Shown here piece after piece: positions 18,240 through 26,266 of a stretch of DNA of 64,000 nucleotides. Made by a program: the position numbers and the translations under genes. The notes beneath the pieces are model-generated. The model was not told the origin of the DNA, made no database searches, and was given only the letters and a program-made list of their open reading frames with translations. Each line of letters begins with the position of its first letter. The stretch's first letter is position 1. Source of the stretch: Pseudomonas mucoides (GTDB lineage Bacteria > Pseudomonadota > Gammaproteobacteria > Pseudomonadales > Pseudomonadaceae); NCBI RefSeq assembly GCF_015461845.1, contig NZ_JACOPW010000008.1, forward strand, positions 124,001 to 188,000, written 5' to 3'.

Positions 18240-19646
18240 ATGTCGAAGTCGGTTCAACTCATCAAAGATCATGACGTCAAGTGGATTGATCTGCGCTTCA
18301 CGGACACCAAAGGCACTCAGCACCACGTGACCATGCCGGCTCGCGACGCGCTGGATGACGCTTTCTTCGAAGAAGGCAAAATGTTCGACGGCTCCTCCAT
18401 TGCTGGCTGGAAAGGCATCGAAGCCTCCGACATGATCCTGATGCCGGACGACAGCACTGCCGTACTTGACCCGTTCACCGAAGAGCCGACCCTGATCCTG
18501 GTTTGCGACGTGATCGAGCCTTCGACCATGCAAGGCTACGACCGCGACCCACGTGCGATCGCCAAGCGTGCCGAGGAATACCTGAAGTCGACCGGTATCG
18601 GTGACACCGTATTTGTGGGTCCAGAGCCTGAGTTCTTCATCTTCGACGAAGTGAAGTTCAAGTCCGACATCTCTGGCTCGATGTTCAAAATCTTCTCCGA
18701 ACAAGGTTCGTGGATGTCCGACCAGGACGTGGAAGGCGGCAACCGTGGCCACCGTCCAGGCGTCAAAGGCGGCTACTTCCCTGTTCCGCCATTCGACCAC
18801 GACCACGAAATCCGTACCTCCATGTGCAACGCCATGGAAGAAATGGGCCTGGTCATCGAAGTTCACCACCACGAAGTGGCGACTGCTGGCCAGAACGAAA
18901 TCGGCGTGAAGTTCAACACCCTGGTTGCCAAGGCTGACGAAGTTCAAACCCTGAAGTACTGCGTACACAACGTTGCTGATGCATACGGCCGCACCGCGAC
19001 CTTCATGCCTAAGCCTCTGTACGGCGACAACGGTTCGGGTATGCACGTCCACCTGTCCATCGCCAAAGATGGCAAGAACACCTTCGCTGGCGAAGGCTAT
19101 GCCGGCCTGTCCGACACCGCCCTGTACTTCATCGGCGGTATCATCAAGCACGGTAAGGCACTGAACGGCTTTACCAACCCGTCGACCAACTCCTACAAGC
19201 GTCTGGTCCCAGGTTTCGAAGCACCGGTAATGCTGGCCTACTCGGCTCGCAACCGTTCCGCTTCGATCCGTATTCCTTACGTGTCCAGCCCTCGCGCTCG
19301 CCGTATCGAAGCCCGCTTCCCGGATCCAGCAGCCAACCCGTACCTGGGCTTCGCTGCACTGTTGATGGCTGGCCTGGACGGCATCCAGAACAAGATCCAC
19401 CCTGGCGATGCTGCTGACAAAAACCTGTACGACCTGCCGCCTGAAGAGGCGAAAGAGATCCCACAAGTTTGCGGCAGCCTGAAAGAAGCCCTGGAAGAGC
19501 TGGACAAAGGTCGTGCGTTCCTGACCAAAGGCGGCGTGTTCTCCGATGACTTCATCGACGCTTACATCGCTCTGAAAAGCGAAGAAGAAATCAAGGTCCG
19601 CACCTTCGTACACCCACTGGAATATGAGCTGTACTACAGCTGCTGA
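18240..19646 (+). CDS. glnA: Glutamine synthetase type I
   Basis: A 468-aa cytosolic enzyme that joins ammonia and glutamate to glutamine with ATP; it forms a dodecamer. Motifs include FDGSSIAGWKGIEASD, the catalytic PEPEFFIFD, the NGSGMHVHLS signature, and the NLYDLPPEEAKEIPQ segment with the Tyr that adenylyltransferase GlnE modifies. The start follows GGAGGA closely. A strong terminator follows the stop. Control is likely through the upstream sigma-54 promoter and the NtrBC pair encoded 2 kb downstream. Confidence 0.98.
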   Translation: MSKSVQLIKDHDVKWIDLRFTDTKGTQHHVTMPARDALDDAFFEEGKMFDGSSIAGWKGIEASDMILMPDDSTAVLDPFTEEPTLILVCDVIEPSTMQGYDRDPRAIAKRAEEYLKSTGIGDTVFVGPEPEFFIFDEVKFKSDISGSMFKIFSEQGSWMSDQDVEGGNRGHRPGVKGGYFPVPPFDHDHEIRTSMCNAMEEMGLVIEVHHHEVATAGQNEIGVKFNTLVAKADEVQTLKYCVHNVADAYGRTATFMPKPLYGDNGSGMHVHLSIAKDGKNTFAGEGYAGLSDTALYFIGGIIKHGKALNGFTNPSTNSYKRLVPGFEAPVMLAYSARNRSASIRIPYVSSPRARRIEARFPDPAANPYLGFAALLMAGLDGIQNKIHPGDAADKNLYDLPPEEAKEIPQVCGSLKEALEELDKGRAFLTKGGVFSDDFIDAYIALKSEEEIKVRTFVHPLEYELYYSC

Positions 19647-19675
19647 TCCGGTAGCGCTGCGACACGCAGCGTGAC

Positions 19676-19706
19676 AAAAAGAGGCCTCCTTCGGGAGGCC
19701 TTTTTT
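19676..19706 (+). terminator. Intrinsic terminator of glnA
   Basis: A perfect 8-bp stem aggcctcc/ggaggcct (19682-19689 with 19694-19701), a stable TTCG loop and six T at the end. Five A precede it. Confidence 0.95.
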
Positions 19707-19826
19707 GTTGGGGCAATTTCCCACAATGAAATTCGCCATCTCCTCGGGCGCACGCAGCATCGTCCGGCATCAACCACTTTTAATGACTCGTAGCCTGTCC
19801 TCTGCCCGAACTCAAAGGATGGATCG

Positions 19827-20243
19827 ATGAAAACCCTTACGCTAAAGACATCACTGGTCGCTCTCTGCGCCCTCGCCCTTCAAAGCTGCACCACAACCAC
19901 CATGGAAATCGAACGAGAAGTCCTGCTCAAAAGCAGCCGATCGTGGGATGACACACCTTACGTTCGCTACCCGGATGCGACACCCGAGCTGACAGTGCTC
20001 AGACTCAAGATACCCGCCAACACCCAACTGCCTTGGCACACCCACGCCATGCCCAATACGGGCTATGTCCTCTCCGGCGAGCTGATGATCGAGAACAAGG
20101 ACAACGGCCAGACCAGACGCGTCAAACAAGGTGAAGCCGTGGCGGAAATGGTCGATATCGCCCATCGCGGGGTCACCGGTGATGAACCGGTAGAGCTGAT
20201 TGTGTTCTATGCTGGCAGCGAAGGTATTCCACTGTCGGAGTAA
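19827..20243 (+). CDS. Cupin-domain lipoprotein
   Basis: A 138-aa protein with a lipoprotein signal ending in the lipobox LQSC at about residue 22. The mature part is a single cupin_2 barrel, with the metal-binding motif PWHTHAMPNTGYVLSGEL and the second motif near VDIAHRGVTGDEP. Such small exported cupins bind a metal and an unknown small molecule; no reaction can be assigned. It lies between glnA and the DUF4124 pair and probably has its own promoter. Confidence 0.8.
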   Translation: MKTLTLKTSLVALCALALQSCTTTTMEIEREVLLKSSRSWDDTPYVRYPDATPELTVLRLKIPANTQLPWHTHAMPNTGYVLSGELMIENKDNGQTRRVKQGEAVAEMVDIAHRGVTGDEPVELIVFYAGSEGIPLSE

Positions 20244-20269
20244 ATCCTTGCTGCTCACAGGGAGTCTGA

Positions 20270-20779
20270 ATGCAGCCACTTTTAATGCTTTTGCTGCTGT
20301 CCTTCGTTTTTCCCGTGATGGCCCAAATCTACAAATACACCGACGCCGACGGCAACACTGCCTACAGCAATCAACCGCCCGATGGCGTCACGGCCCAACC
20401 GGTAGAACTGCCGCCGCTCAATAATATTGAGCACCCGCCGCTTCCCGCACCGCCTACCGATACCGTTAACCATCAGCAGCCACACAGCACCTATGAGGTA
20501 CTGCAACTGACCGGCCTGCCCACCGAAGAGGCCCTGCGTGCCAACAATGGCACTTTCACCGTCAGCGTCCTGATCAAACCGCGCCTGAAAGCGCCGCACC
20601 TGCTGAGATTGCTGCTGGATGGACAACCGTATGGACAATCAAGCAATGTGCCGATCCTGCAACTGGTGAACATCGACCGCGGCGAGCACAGCCTGGCGGT
20701 ACAAGTGGTTGATGGCGAGGATGCCCTTCAGCAAAGTCCGACCGTGACATTCACCGTGCAACGGGTGCACAAGCCGTGA
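20270..20779 (+). CDS. DUF4124 domain protein, exported
   Basis: A 169-aa protein with a short signal peptide (cleavage after VMAQ). Next comes the DUF4124 signature IYKYTDADGNTAYSNQPP, then a Pro-rich linker and a beta-rich C-terminal half (about 75-165). It ends in a 4-nt GTGA overlap with the next gene, which is a paralogue with the same layout. The pair sits directly before ntrBC in other pseudomonads too. The function is unknown; the location is periplasmic. Confidence 0.85.
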   Translation: MQPLLMLLLLSFVFPVMAQIYKYTDADGNTAYSNQPPDGVTAQPVELPPLNNIEHPPLPAPPTDTVNHQQPHSTYEVLQLTGLPTEEALRANNGTFTVSVLIKPRLKAPHLLRLLLDGQPYGQSSNVPILQLVNIDRGEHSLAVQVVDGEDALQQSPTVTFTVQRVHKP

Positions 20780-21396
20780 GGCTGTGGCTGCTGATCGCCA
20801 GCTTGATCGCCTTCCCTGCGACAGCAGAGGTATTCACTTATCTCGACGCACAAGGCAATCGCGCATTCACCGACCAGCCGCAGCACGGCAACGCCAAACG
20901 CATACCGCTGCCGACCAGCAATCGCATGGCTGCCCAGCCCACGGCTGCGAAGCCGCTGATTGCCGCGAATCCGCCCGAAGAACAACCGCTGTTTCACTAC
21001 GACTTGTTGCGCATACTGGTGCCAGAACCAGACGCGACAATCCGCAGCAATGCCGGCGAAATTATCGTCAGCGTCACCAACGAACCCCGCCTGCAACCGG
21101 GTCATCGCTACCGCCTGCTACTCGACGGCCAACCCACCGCCGAACCTGGCCTGAGCCCTGTATTTCCCCTGACCAATATCGATCGCGGCAGCCACAACCT
21201 GTCAGTGGAAATCCTCGACGAACAAGGCCGCACCATCGAACGCACCGCCAACCAGCCCTTCCACATGCTGCGCACCTCACTCGCGCAACAACGCCGGGTC
21301 AAACCCTGCACCCTCGCCGACTACGGCCAACGACCGGAATGCCCCCTCGAAGACAAACCGGAAGAAGAAAAAAATCCGTTCCTGCGTTTGTTCTAA
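20776..21396 (+). CDS. DUF4124 domain protein, paralogue of the preceding gene
   Basis: A 206-aa protein starting at a GTG (20776) that overlaps the previous stop as GTGA. It has a signal peptide (ATAEV), the DUF4124 signature VFTYLDAQGNRAFTDQP, and a C-terminal half matching its neighbour around LRLLLDGQP / YRLLLDGQP and NIDRG. An extra acidic tail (EDKPEEEKN) is present. The pair probably arose by tandem duplication. The function is unknown. Confidence 0.85.
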   Translation: MRLWLLIASLIAFPATAEVFTYLDAQGNRAFTDQPQHGNAKRIPLPTSNRMAAQPTAAKPLIAANPPEEQPLFHYDLLRILVPEPDATIRSNAGEIIVSVTNEPRLQPGHRYRLLLDGQPTAEPGLSPVFPLTNIDRGSHNLSVEILDEQGRTIERTANQPFHMLRTSLAQQRRVKPCTLADYGQRPECPLEDKPEEEKNPFLRLF

Positions 21397-21412
21397 CGCC
21401 GTTCAGGTTTGC

Positions 21413-21440
21413 GCACTATATTGGTGCAATAGGGTGCACC
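21413..21440 (+). promoter_or_regulatory. NtrC enhancer sites upstream of ntrB
   Basis: GCACTATATTGGTGCA (21413-21428) matches the known enterobacterial NtrC enhancer sequence. It is followed by a second palindromic half-site GGTGCACC (21433-21440). The pair lies 115-140 bp upstream of a sigma-54 promoter motif, a suitable enhancer distance. Confidence 0.75.
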
Positions 21441-21554
21441 GTACCCACATCGCAACCCATTTTGGTTCGAAAGTACCCGGGAAAGCTGGCAGAACGCCAC
21501 GCAAACGAGCGTCAAACGCCCGTTTCAGGCCTTAATTGCTTCTTTTCGGAGCCT

Positions 21555-21570
21555 TGGTTTGGTTTTTGCA
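21555..21570 (+). promoter_or_regulatory. Candidate sigma-54 promoter of ntrBC
   Basis: TGGTTTG-N4-TTGCA keeps the essential GG and GC dinucleotides with exact spacing. It lies 57 bp before the ntrB ATG. With the NtrC sites upstream it suggests autoregulation of ntrBC. Confidence 0.65.
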
Positions 21571-21626
21571 TTTTCCCCGCATCAGCGCTTGTTTCTCGCG
21601 CATGCTCCGCTCCAAAAGAGGTCCTG

Positions 21627-22712
21627 ATGACCATTAGCGACGCACTACACCGCTTGCTACTCGACAACCTGACCACCGCCACCATCCTGCTCGACGCCGA
21701 ATTGCGCCTCGAGTACATGAACCCGGCGGCGGAAATGCTGCTGGCCATCAGCGGCCAGCGCAGCCATGGGCAGTTCATCAGTGAGTTGTTCACCGAATCC
21801 ACCGAGGCGCTGAATTCCCTGCGCCAGGCGGTCGAGCAGGCGCACCCGTTCACCAAACGCGAAGCGATGCTCACGGCCCTCACCGGCCAGACCCTGACTG
21901 TCGATTACGCGGTCACGCCGATCCTGGCCAACGGCGCCACCATGCTGTTGCTGGAAGTCCATCCCCGTGACCGCCTGCTGCGGATCACCAAGGAAGAGGC
22001 GCAGTTGTCGAAGCAGGAAACCAGCAAGATGCTGGTCCGCGGGCTCGCCCACGAGATCAAGAATCCGCTGGGCGGGATTCGCGGCGCGGCGCAACTGCTC
22101 GCCCGCGAACTGCCGGAAGAAAGCCTGCGCGATTACACCAACGTCATCATTGAAGAAGCCGATCGCCTGCGAAACCTCGTCGACCGCATGCTCGGCTCCA
22201 ACAAATTGCCGTCGCTGGCCATGTGCAACGTCCACGAAGTGCTGGAGCGCGTCTGCCATCTGGTGGAAGCGGAAAGCCAGGGCTGCATCACCTTGGTGCG
22301 CGATTACGACCCGAGCATTCCAGACGTGCTGATCGACCGCGAACAAATGATTCAGGCGGTGCTGAACATCGTGCGCAACGCGATGCAGGCCATCAGCAGC
22401 CAGAACGAATTGCGCCTGGGCCGCATCAGCCTGCGCACCCGCGCCATGCGCCAGTTCACCATCGGCCACGTGCGCCATCGCCTGGTGACCAAGATCGAAA
22501 TCATCGACAACGGTCCGGGCATTCCTGCGGAACTTCAGGAAACCATCTTCTTTCCCATGGTCAGCGGTCGCCCGGACGGTACCGGGCTGGGCCTGGCCAT
22601 TACCCAGAACATCATCAGCCAGCACCAGGGCTTGATCGAATGTGACAGCCACCCAGGCCACACCACTTTCTCGATCTTTCTGCCACTGGAACAAGGAGCC
22701 ACATCGACATGA
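21627..22712 (+). CDS. glnL: Nitrogen regulation sensor kinase NtrB (GlnL)
   Basis: A 361-aa soluble histidine kinase that phosphorylates or dephosphorylates NtrC according to PII signals. An N-terminal PAS domain (about 10-120) is followed by the dimerisation/phosphoacceptor motif VRGLAHEIKNPLGGIRGAA (His is the phosphorylation site). The ATPase N box is IVRNAMQAI, the G1 box DNGPGI and the G2 box GRPDGTGLGLAI. ATG 21627 has AGAGG upstream; the frame is open much further 5' but that part overlaps the DUF4124 gene and is spurious. The stop overlaps ntrC as ATGA. Confidence 0.95.
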   Translation: MTISDALHRLLLDNLTTATILLDAELRLEYMNPAAEMLLAISGQRSHGQFISELFTESTEALNSLRQAVEQAHPFTKREAMLTALTGQTLTVDYAVTPILANGATMLLLEVHPRDRLLRITKEEAQLSKQETSKMLVRGLAHEIKNPLGGIRGAAQLLARELPEESLRDYTNVIIEEADRLRNLVDRMLGSNKLPSLAMCNVHEVLERVCHLVEAESQGCITLVRDYDPSIPDVLIDREQMIQAVLNIVRNAMQAISSQNELRLGRISLRTRAMRQFTIGHVRHRLVTKIEIIDNGPGIPAELQETIFFPMVSGRPDGTGLGLAITQNIISQHQGLIECDSHPGHTTFSIFLPLEQGATST

Positions 22713-24145
22713 GCCGTAGTGAAACCGTGTGGATCGTCGATGACGACCGTTCTATCCGTTGGGTCCTGGAAAAAGCCTTGCAGCAGGAAGGCATGACCAC
22801 GCAAAGCTTCGACAGCGCCGATGGCGTGATGAGCCGCCTGGCGCGCCAGCAACCGGACGTGATCATCTCCGACATCCGCATGCCGGGCGCCAGCGGCCTG
22901 GACCTCCTGGCACGGATTCGCGAACAGCACCCACGGTTGCCGGTCATCATCATGACCGCTCACTCCGATCTGGACAGCGCTGTCGCGTCCTATCAGGGCG
23001 GCGCGTTTGAGTACCTTCCCAAGCCGTTCGATGTCGACGAAGCCGTCTCCCTGGTCAAGCGCGCCAATCAGCACGCTCAGGAACAGCAAGGCCTGGAAGT
23101 CCCGGTCGCCCTGACCCGTACTCCGGAAATCATCGGCGAAGCACCGGCGATGCAGGAAGTGTTTCGCGCCATCGGGCGCTTGAGCCACTCCAACATCACG
23201 GTGCTGATCAACGGCGAATCCGGGACCGGTAAAGAACTGGTGGCTCACGCCCTGCACCGCCACAGCCCACGGGCGGCCTCGCCGTTCATCGCGCTGAACA
23301 TGGCGGCAATTCCGAAAGATTTGATGGAATCCGAGCTGTTCGGCCACGAAAAAGGCGCGTTCACCGGCGCGGCCAACCTGCGTCGCGGTCGCTTTGAGCA
23401 AGCGGATGGCGGCACGCTGTTCCTTGATGAAATCGGCGACATGCCGGCCGACACCCAGACCCGTTTGCTGCGGGTACTGGCCGACGGCGAGTTCTACCGC
23501 GTTGGCGGTCATGTGCCGGTGAAGGTCGATGTGCGAATCATCGCCGCCACTCACCAGAACCTGGAAACCCTGGTGCACGCCGGGAAGTTCCGTGAGGACT
23601 TGTTCCACCGCCTCAATGTGATCCGCATCCACATTCCGCGCCTGTCGGACCGTCGCGAAGACATCCCGACACTCGCCAAGCACTTCCTCAGCCGCGCCGC
23701 GCAAGAACTGGCGGTCGAGCCGAAGCTGCTGAAAAGCGAAACCGAGGAATACCTGAAGAACTTGCCGTGGGGCGGCAACGTCCGTCAGCTGGAGAACACG
23801 TGCCGCTGGATCACGGTGATGGCATCGGGTCGCGAAGTACACATCAGCGACCTGCCGCCTGAACTGCTGAGCCTGCCACAGGATTCGGCGCCGGTGACCA
23901 ACTGGGAACAAGCACTGCGCCAGTGGGCCGATCAGGCGTTGGCGCGTGGTCAGTCGAGCCTGCTGGACACCGCCGTGCCGGCTTTCGAACGGATCATGAT
24001 CGAGACCGCCCTCAAACACACCGCCGGCCGCCGCCGCGATGCTGCGGTCTTGTTGGGTTGGGGGCGTAATACCCTGACGCGCAAGATCAAGGAACTGGGG
24101 ATGAAGGTGGATGGTGGGGATGATGATGAGGGGGATGAGGGCTAA
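22709..24145 (+). CDS. glnG: Nitrogen regulator NtrC (GlnG)
   Basis: A 478-aa sigma-54 activator. Receiver domain (about 5-120) with phosphoacceptor Asp in VIISDIRMPG; AAA+ domain with Walker A GESGTGKE, the sigma-54-contacting GAFTGA loop and Walker B LFLDEIGD; C-terminal Fis-type helix-turn-helix (RRRDAAVLLGWGRNTLTRK). The last residues are Gly/Asp/Glu-rich (DGGDDDEGDEG). It is translationally coupled to ntrB. Likely targets in this window are the sigma-54 promoters of glnA, ntrBC and the NrsZ-like RNA. Confidence 0.97.
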   Translation: MSRSETVWIVDDDRSIRWVLEKALQQEGMTTQSFDSADGVMSRLARQQPDVIISDIRMPGASGLDLLARIREQHPRLPVIIMTAHSDLDSAVASYQGGAFEYLPKPFDVDEAVSLVKRANQHAQEQQGLEVPVALTRTPEIIGEAPAMQEVFRAIGRLSHSNITVLINGESGTGKELVAHALHRHSPRAASPFIALNMAAIPKDLMESELFGHEKGAFTGAANLRRGRFEQADGGTLFLDEIGDMPADTQTRLLRVLADGEFYRVGGHVPVKVDVRIIAATHQNLETLVHAGKFREDLFHRLNVIRIHIPRLSDRREDIPTLAKHFLSRAAQELAVEPKLLKSETEEYLKNLPWGGNVRQLENTCRWITVMASGREVHISDLPPELLSLPQDSAPVTNWEQALRQWADQALARGQSSLLDTAVPAFERIMIETALKHTAGRRRDAAVLLGWGRNTLTRKIKELGMKVDGGDDDEGDEG

Positions 24146-24155
24146 ACCCTTCACC

Positions 24156-24268
24156 TGATCGTTCCCACGCTCCCGCGTGGGAACGCCTCAATGGACGCTC
24201 TGCGTCCACTTCAACTGGGGACGCGGAGCATCCCGGGCTGCATTCCCACGCAGAGCGTGGGAACGATC
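24156..24268. repeat. Structured intergenic repeat of the gttcccacgc type
   Basis: A 113-bp element bounded by gatcgttcccacgct (24156-24170) and its complement (24254-24268). It contains nested hairpins at 24161-24182 and 24192-24208. Elements of this type are scattered through many Pseudomonas genomes. It lies just after the ntrC stop. Confidence 0.7.
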
Positions 24269-24412
24269 AACTGCCAAATCCAATCGCGAGCAGGCTGACT
24301 CCTACATTTAGAGCTCTGTGCACCGACTGAATGCACCGTGAACCGCAATCGCGCACAAACGCTGATCCATCACCCCATCGCTTTTCGCAATCGAACCCCT
24401 GTCGAAAAAACA

Positions 24413-24439
24413 CGAAAGCCCCTGAATACGGGGCTTTCG
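24413..24439. terminator. Hairpin after ntrC
   Basis: A perfect 10-bp stem cgaaagcccc/ggggctttcg (24413-24422 with 24430-24439), with six A upstream but no T run after it. It may end the ntrBC transcript before the downstream RNA promoter. Confidence 0.55.
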
Positions 24440-24478
24440 ACGTTTCAGCACGGCTTTCTGTTTCAACTTGTTAAAAAC

Positions 24479-24494
24479 TGGCACGCCCCCTGCA
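24479..24494 (+). promoter_or_regulatory. Sigma-54 promoter of the NrsZ-like RNA
   Basis: TGGCACG-N4-CTGCA differs from the sigma-54 consensus at one position (C instead of the first T of TTGC) and has exact -24/-12 spacing. Transcription should begin near 24505. Confidence 0.85.
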
Positions 24495-24504
24495 ATAGTC
24501 CATT

Positions 24505-24731
24505 CAGTGATTCAGTTCACTACCCGGTTTCGGGGACCTTGGTACAGGCAGGCCGGGGATTCCCCTCTTTACATCGGGCTCACACCGCACAAGCGACGAG
24601 CCCACCCGTTTTGGGGCCCTTGATACAGGCAGGTCAGGGGTTCCTTCTTTACACCGGGCTCACGACGCAATGCGCGAGCCCCGCCGTTTTGGGAACCTTG
24701 GTACAGGCAGGCCGGGGATTCCCTCTTTTAT
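24505..24731 (+). ncRNA. nrsZ: NrsZ-like nitrogen-regulated small RNA
   Basis: Three imperfect direct repeats with a period of about 80 nt follow the sigma-54 promoter. Each has a ccg-ttt-gggg start, the core cttggtacaggcagg and a ggggattccc end that can pair with the preceding gggaac stretch. Repeat cores begin at about 24538, 24619 and 24697. Position (directly after ntrC), promoter type and repeat structure match NrsZ of P. aeruginosa, a processed RNA made under nitrogen limitation by NtrC and RpoN that affects swarming and rhamnolipid production. An open frame through the region has no coding features. The 3' end is not certain and may reach the convergent gene at 24728. Confidence 0.85.
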
Positions 24732-25168
24732 TGCTCCCGGAGATGGATCTCCAGTCGCCAGCGGTCATTGACCTCGCTTCCGGCCCACTCGCCTTGCAGT
24801 GGCCGGGCCGCCACCACTGACAGCAACAACCCCCCATCACTCAAACGAACTCGCCAGTTGACGTTTTTATCGTCGAGTCTGAGCTGACCTTTCTGCGCCT
24901 TGCCTTCAGCCTCGAACAGCAGCGCGAGGCTACCGTCGACAAACTCGCCGTGGCTTTTGGGTTCGTTGTTGAACCACACCACCAGGCCGTCGCTGGTGAC
25001 CTCCACTTGCTGCAAGACCGTCGGGTCTGGCGCGGTCAGGCGACCAATCATCAGCCCCACCATCATCCCGACAATCGCCAACGAACCGAGCACACGCGGG
25101 AATAGTTTCGAACGTGGGTCCTTTGGCGGCGTAGAATGCCCGTCATCTTTATCTTCGGAGCCGTGCAT
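24728..25168 (-). CDS. Conserved single-pass membrane protein, unknown function
   Basis: A 146-aa protein: a hydrophilic N-terminus (residues 1-24), one membrane segment (VLGSLAIVGMMVGLMIG) and a beta-rich periplasmic domain of about 100 residues ending in WRLEIHLREQ. No family with a known role is recognised. Its ATG is the complement of the CATG that also contains the trmL ATG, so the two divergent genes begin inside the same four bases. It converges with the NrsZ-like RNA. Confidence 0.7.
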   Translation of the reverse strand: MHGSEDKDDGHSTPPKDPRSKLFPRVLGSLAIVGMMVGLMIGRLTAPDPTVLQQVEVTSDGLVVWFNNEPKSHGEFVDGSLALLFEAEGKAQKGQLRLDDKNVNWRVRLSDGGLLLSVVAARPLQGEWAGSEVNDRWRLEIHLREQ

Positions 25169-25622
25169 GTTTCACGTCATCCTTTTTCAACCAGAAATTC
25201 CGCCGAATACCGGCAACGTTATCAGGCTGTGCGCCAACAGTGGCTGCCACCTGCATTTGATCGAGCCGCTGGGCTTCGAGATGGATGACAAGCGCCTGCG
25301 CCGGGCCGGCCTCGACTACCACGAGTACGCCACCCTGCAGCGCCACGCCGACCTCGCCAGCTGCCTGGAAAGCCTTGGCCACCCCCGGTTGTTCGCCTTC
25401 ACCACCAAGGGTTCGCGACCGTTCCACGATGCCAGCTTCGCCGAGGGCGATGCCTTCCTGTTCGGTCCGGAAAGCCGAGGCCTGCCGGCTGACGTGCTCG
25501 ACGCCCTGCCCGGCGACCAGCGCCTGCGTTTGCCGATGCGTGAAGGCTGTCGCAGCCTGAACCTGTCGAACACCGTGGCCGTCGCCGTTTATGAAGGCTG
25601 GCGTCAACTCGGGTTCAAGTAA
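25167..25622 (+). CDS. trmL: tRNA (cytidine(34)-2'-O)-methyltransferase TrmL
   Basis: A 151-aa SPOUT methyltransferase that modifies the wobble nucleotide of two tRNA-Leu isoacceptors. Family signatures are FQPEIPPNTGNVIRLCANS at the start, LFGPESRGLP, and RSLNLSNTVAVAVYE at the C-terminus, which forms the trefoil-knot SAM site. The length is typical. A GGAG motif lies about 7 nt before the ATG. The leader must lie within the 5' coding part of the divergent gene. Confidence 0.95.
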   Translation: MFHVILFQPEIPPNTGNVIRLCANSGCHLHLIEPLGFEMDDKRLRRAGLDYHEYATLQRHADLASCLESLGHPRLFAFTTKGSRPFHDASFAEGDAFLFGPESRGLPADVLDALPGDQRLRLPMREGCRSLNLSNTVAVAVYEGWRQLGFK

Positions 25623-25655
25623 TAATCCGACCATCATTTTTGCCTGACAGAAACA

Positions 25656-25718
25656 ATCGCGGGCAAGCCCGCTCCCACAGGTTTTGCACAATCCTGTGGG
25701 AGCGGGCTCGCCCGCAAT
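25656..25718. repeat. Inverted REP doublet
   Basis: Facing copies at 25656-25681 and 25694-25717 with the cgggcaagcccgctcccaca core and a very short spacer. It lies between the convergent trmL and secB genes. Confidence 0.85.
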
Positions 25719-25733
25719 TTTCAGCAGCGCAGC

Positions 25734-26225
25734 TTATTGAACGGTCGGAGTCTCGCCGGCCGCCTGCATGCGTTGCAGTTCTTGTGCGTACAGCGCGTCG
25801 AAGTTCACCGGTGCCAGCATCAGGGCCGGGAACGAACCACGGGTGACCAGGCTGTCCAGGGTTTCGCGAGCGTACGGGAACAGGATGTTCGGGCAGAACG
25901 CGCCAAGGGTGTGGCTCATCGAAGCGTCGTCCAGGTTCTTGATCAGGAAGATCCCGGCCTGTTGCACTTCAGCGATGAACGCCACTTCGCCGTTTTCACC
26001 GTTTTTCACGGTCACGGACAAGGTCAGCACGACTTCGTGGAAATCGCCTTCCAGAGCCTTTTGACGGGTGTTCAGATCCAGACCGACGCTCGGCTCCCAC
26101 TGCTGGCGGAAAATCGCCGGGCTTTTCGGGGCTTCAAAGGACAAGTCACGTACGTAGATGCGCTGCAAGGAGAATTGCGGTGCGGTTTCTTCTTCGCTAG
26201 CTGCAGTGTTCTGTTGGTCAGTCAT
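25734..26225 (-). CDS. secB: Protein-export chaperone SecB
   Basis: A 163-aa cytosolic tetrameric chaperone that keeps preproteins unfolded and hands them to SecA. Recognised by FSLQRIYVRDLSFEAPKSP, the conserved TLSVTVKN strand, and the C-terminal CPNILFPYARETLDSLVTRGSFPAL region (split here by normal residues). It lies downstream of grxC and the rhodanese-like gene in a probable three-gene unit. Confidence 0.97.
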   Translation of the reverse strand: MTDQQNTAASEEETAPQFSLQRIYVRDLSFEAPKSPAIFRQQWEPSVGLDLNTRQKALEGDFHEVVLTLSVTVKNGENGEVAFIAEVQQAGIFLIKNLDDASMSHTLGAFCPNILFPYARETLDSLVTRGSFPALMLAPVNFDALYAQELQRMQAAGETPTVQ

Positions 26226-26266
26226 CTCAGATCCTTTCTGATCTTGGGGTCTTATAGGGAAGGTAT

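Noticed and set aside
18084..19760. 558-codon open frame antisense to glnA
   Set aside because: It covers the whole glnA gene, its promoter and terminator in reverse and has no recognisable protein features.
20784..21626. 281-codon upstream extension of ntrB
   Set aside because: The extension lies in another frame of the DUF4124 gene and in the NtrC/sigma-54 control region. The normal NtrB start is at 21627.
24505..24731. CRISPR-like repeat array
   Set aside because: There are only three repeats, spaced about 80 nt, the parts between are similar to each other and not unique spacers, and no cas genes are near.
24338..24820. 160-codon open frame after ntrC
   Set aside because: It runs through the hairpin, the sigma-54 promoter and the three RNA repeats and reads repeated TLVQAGRGFP units, which are only the translation of the RNA repeats.
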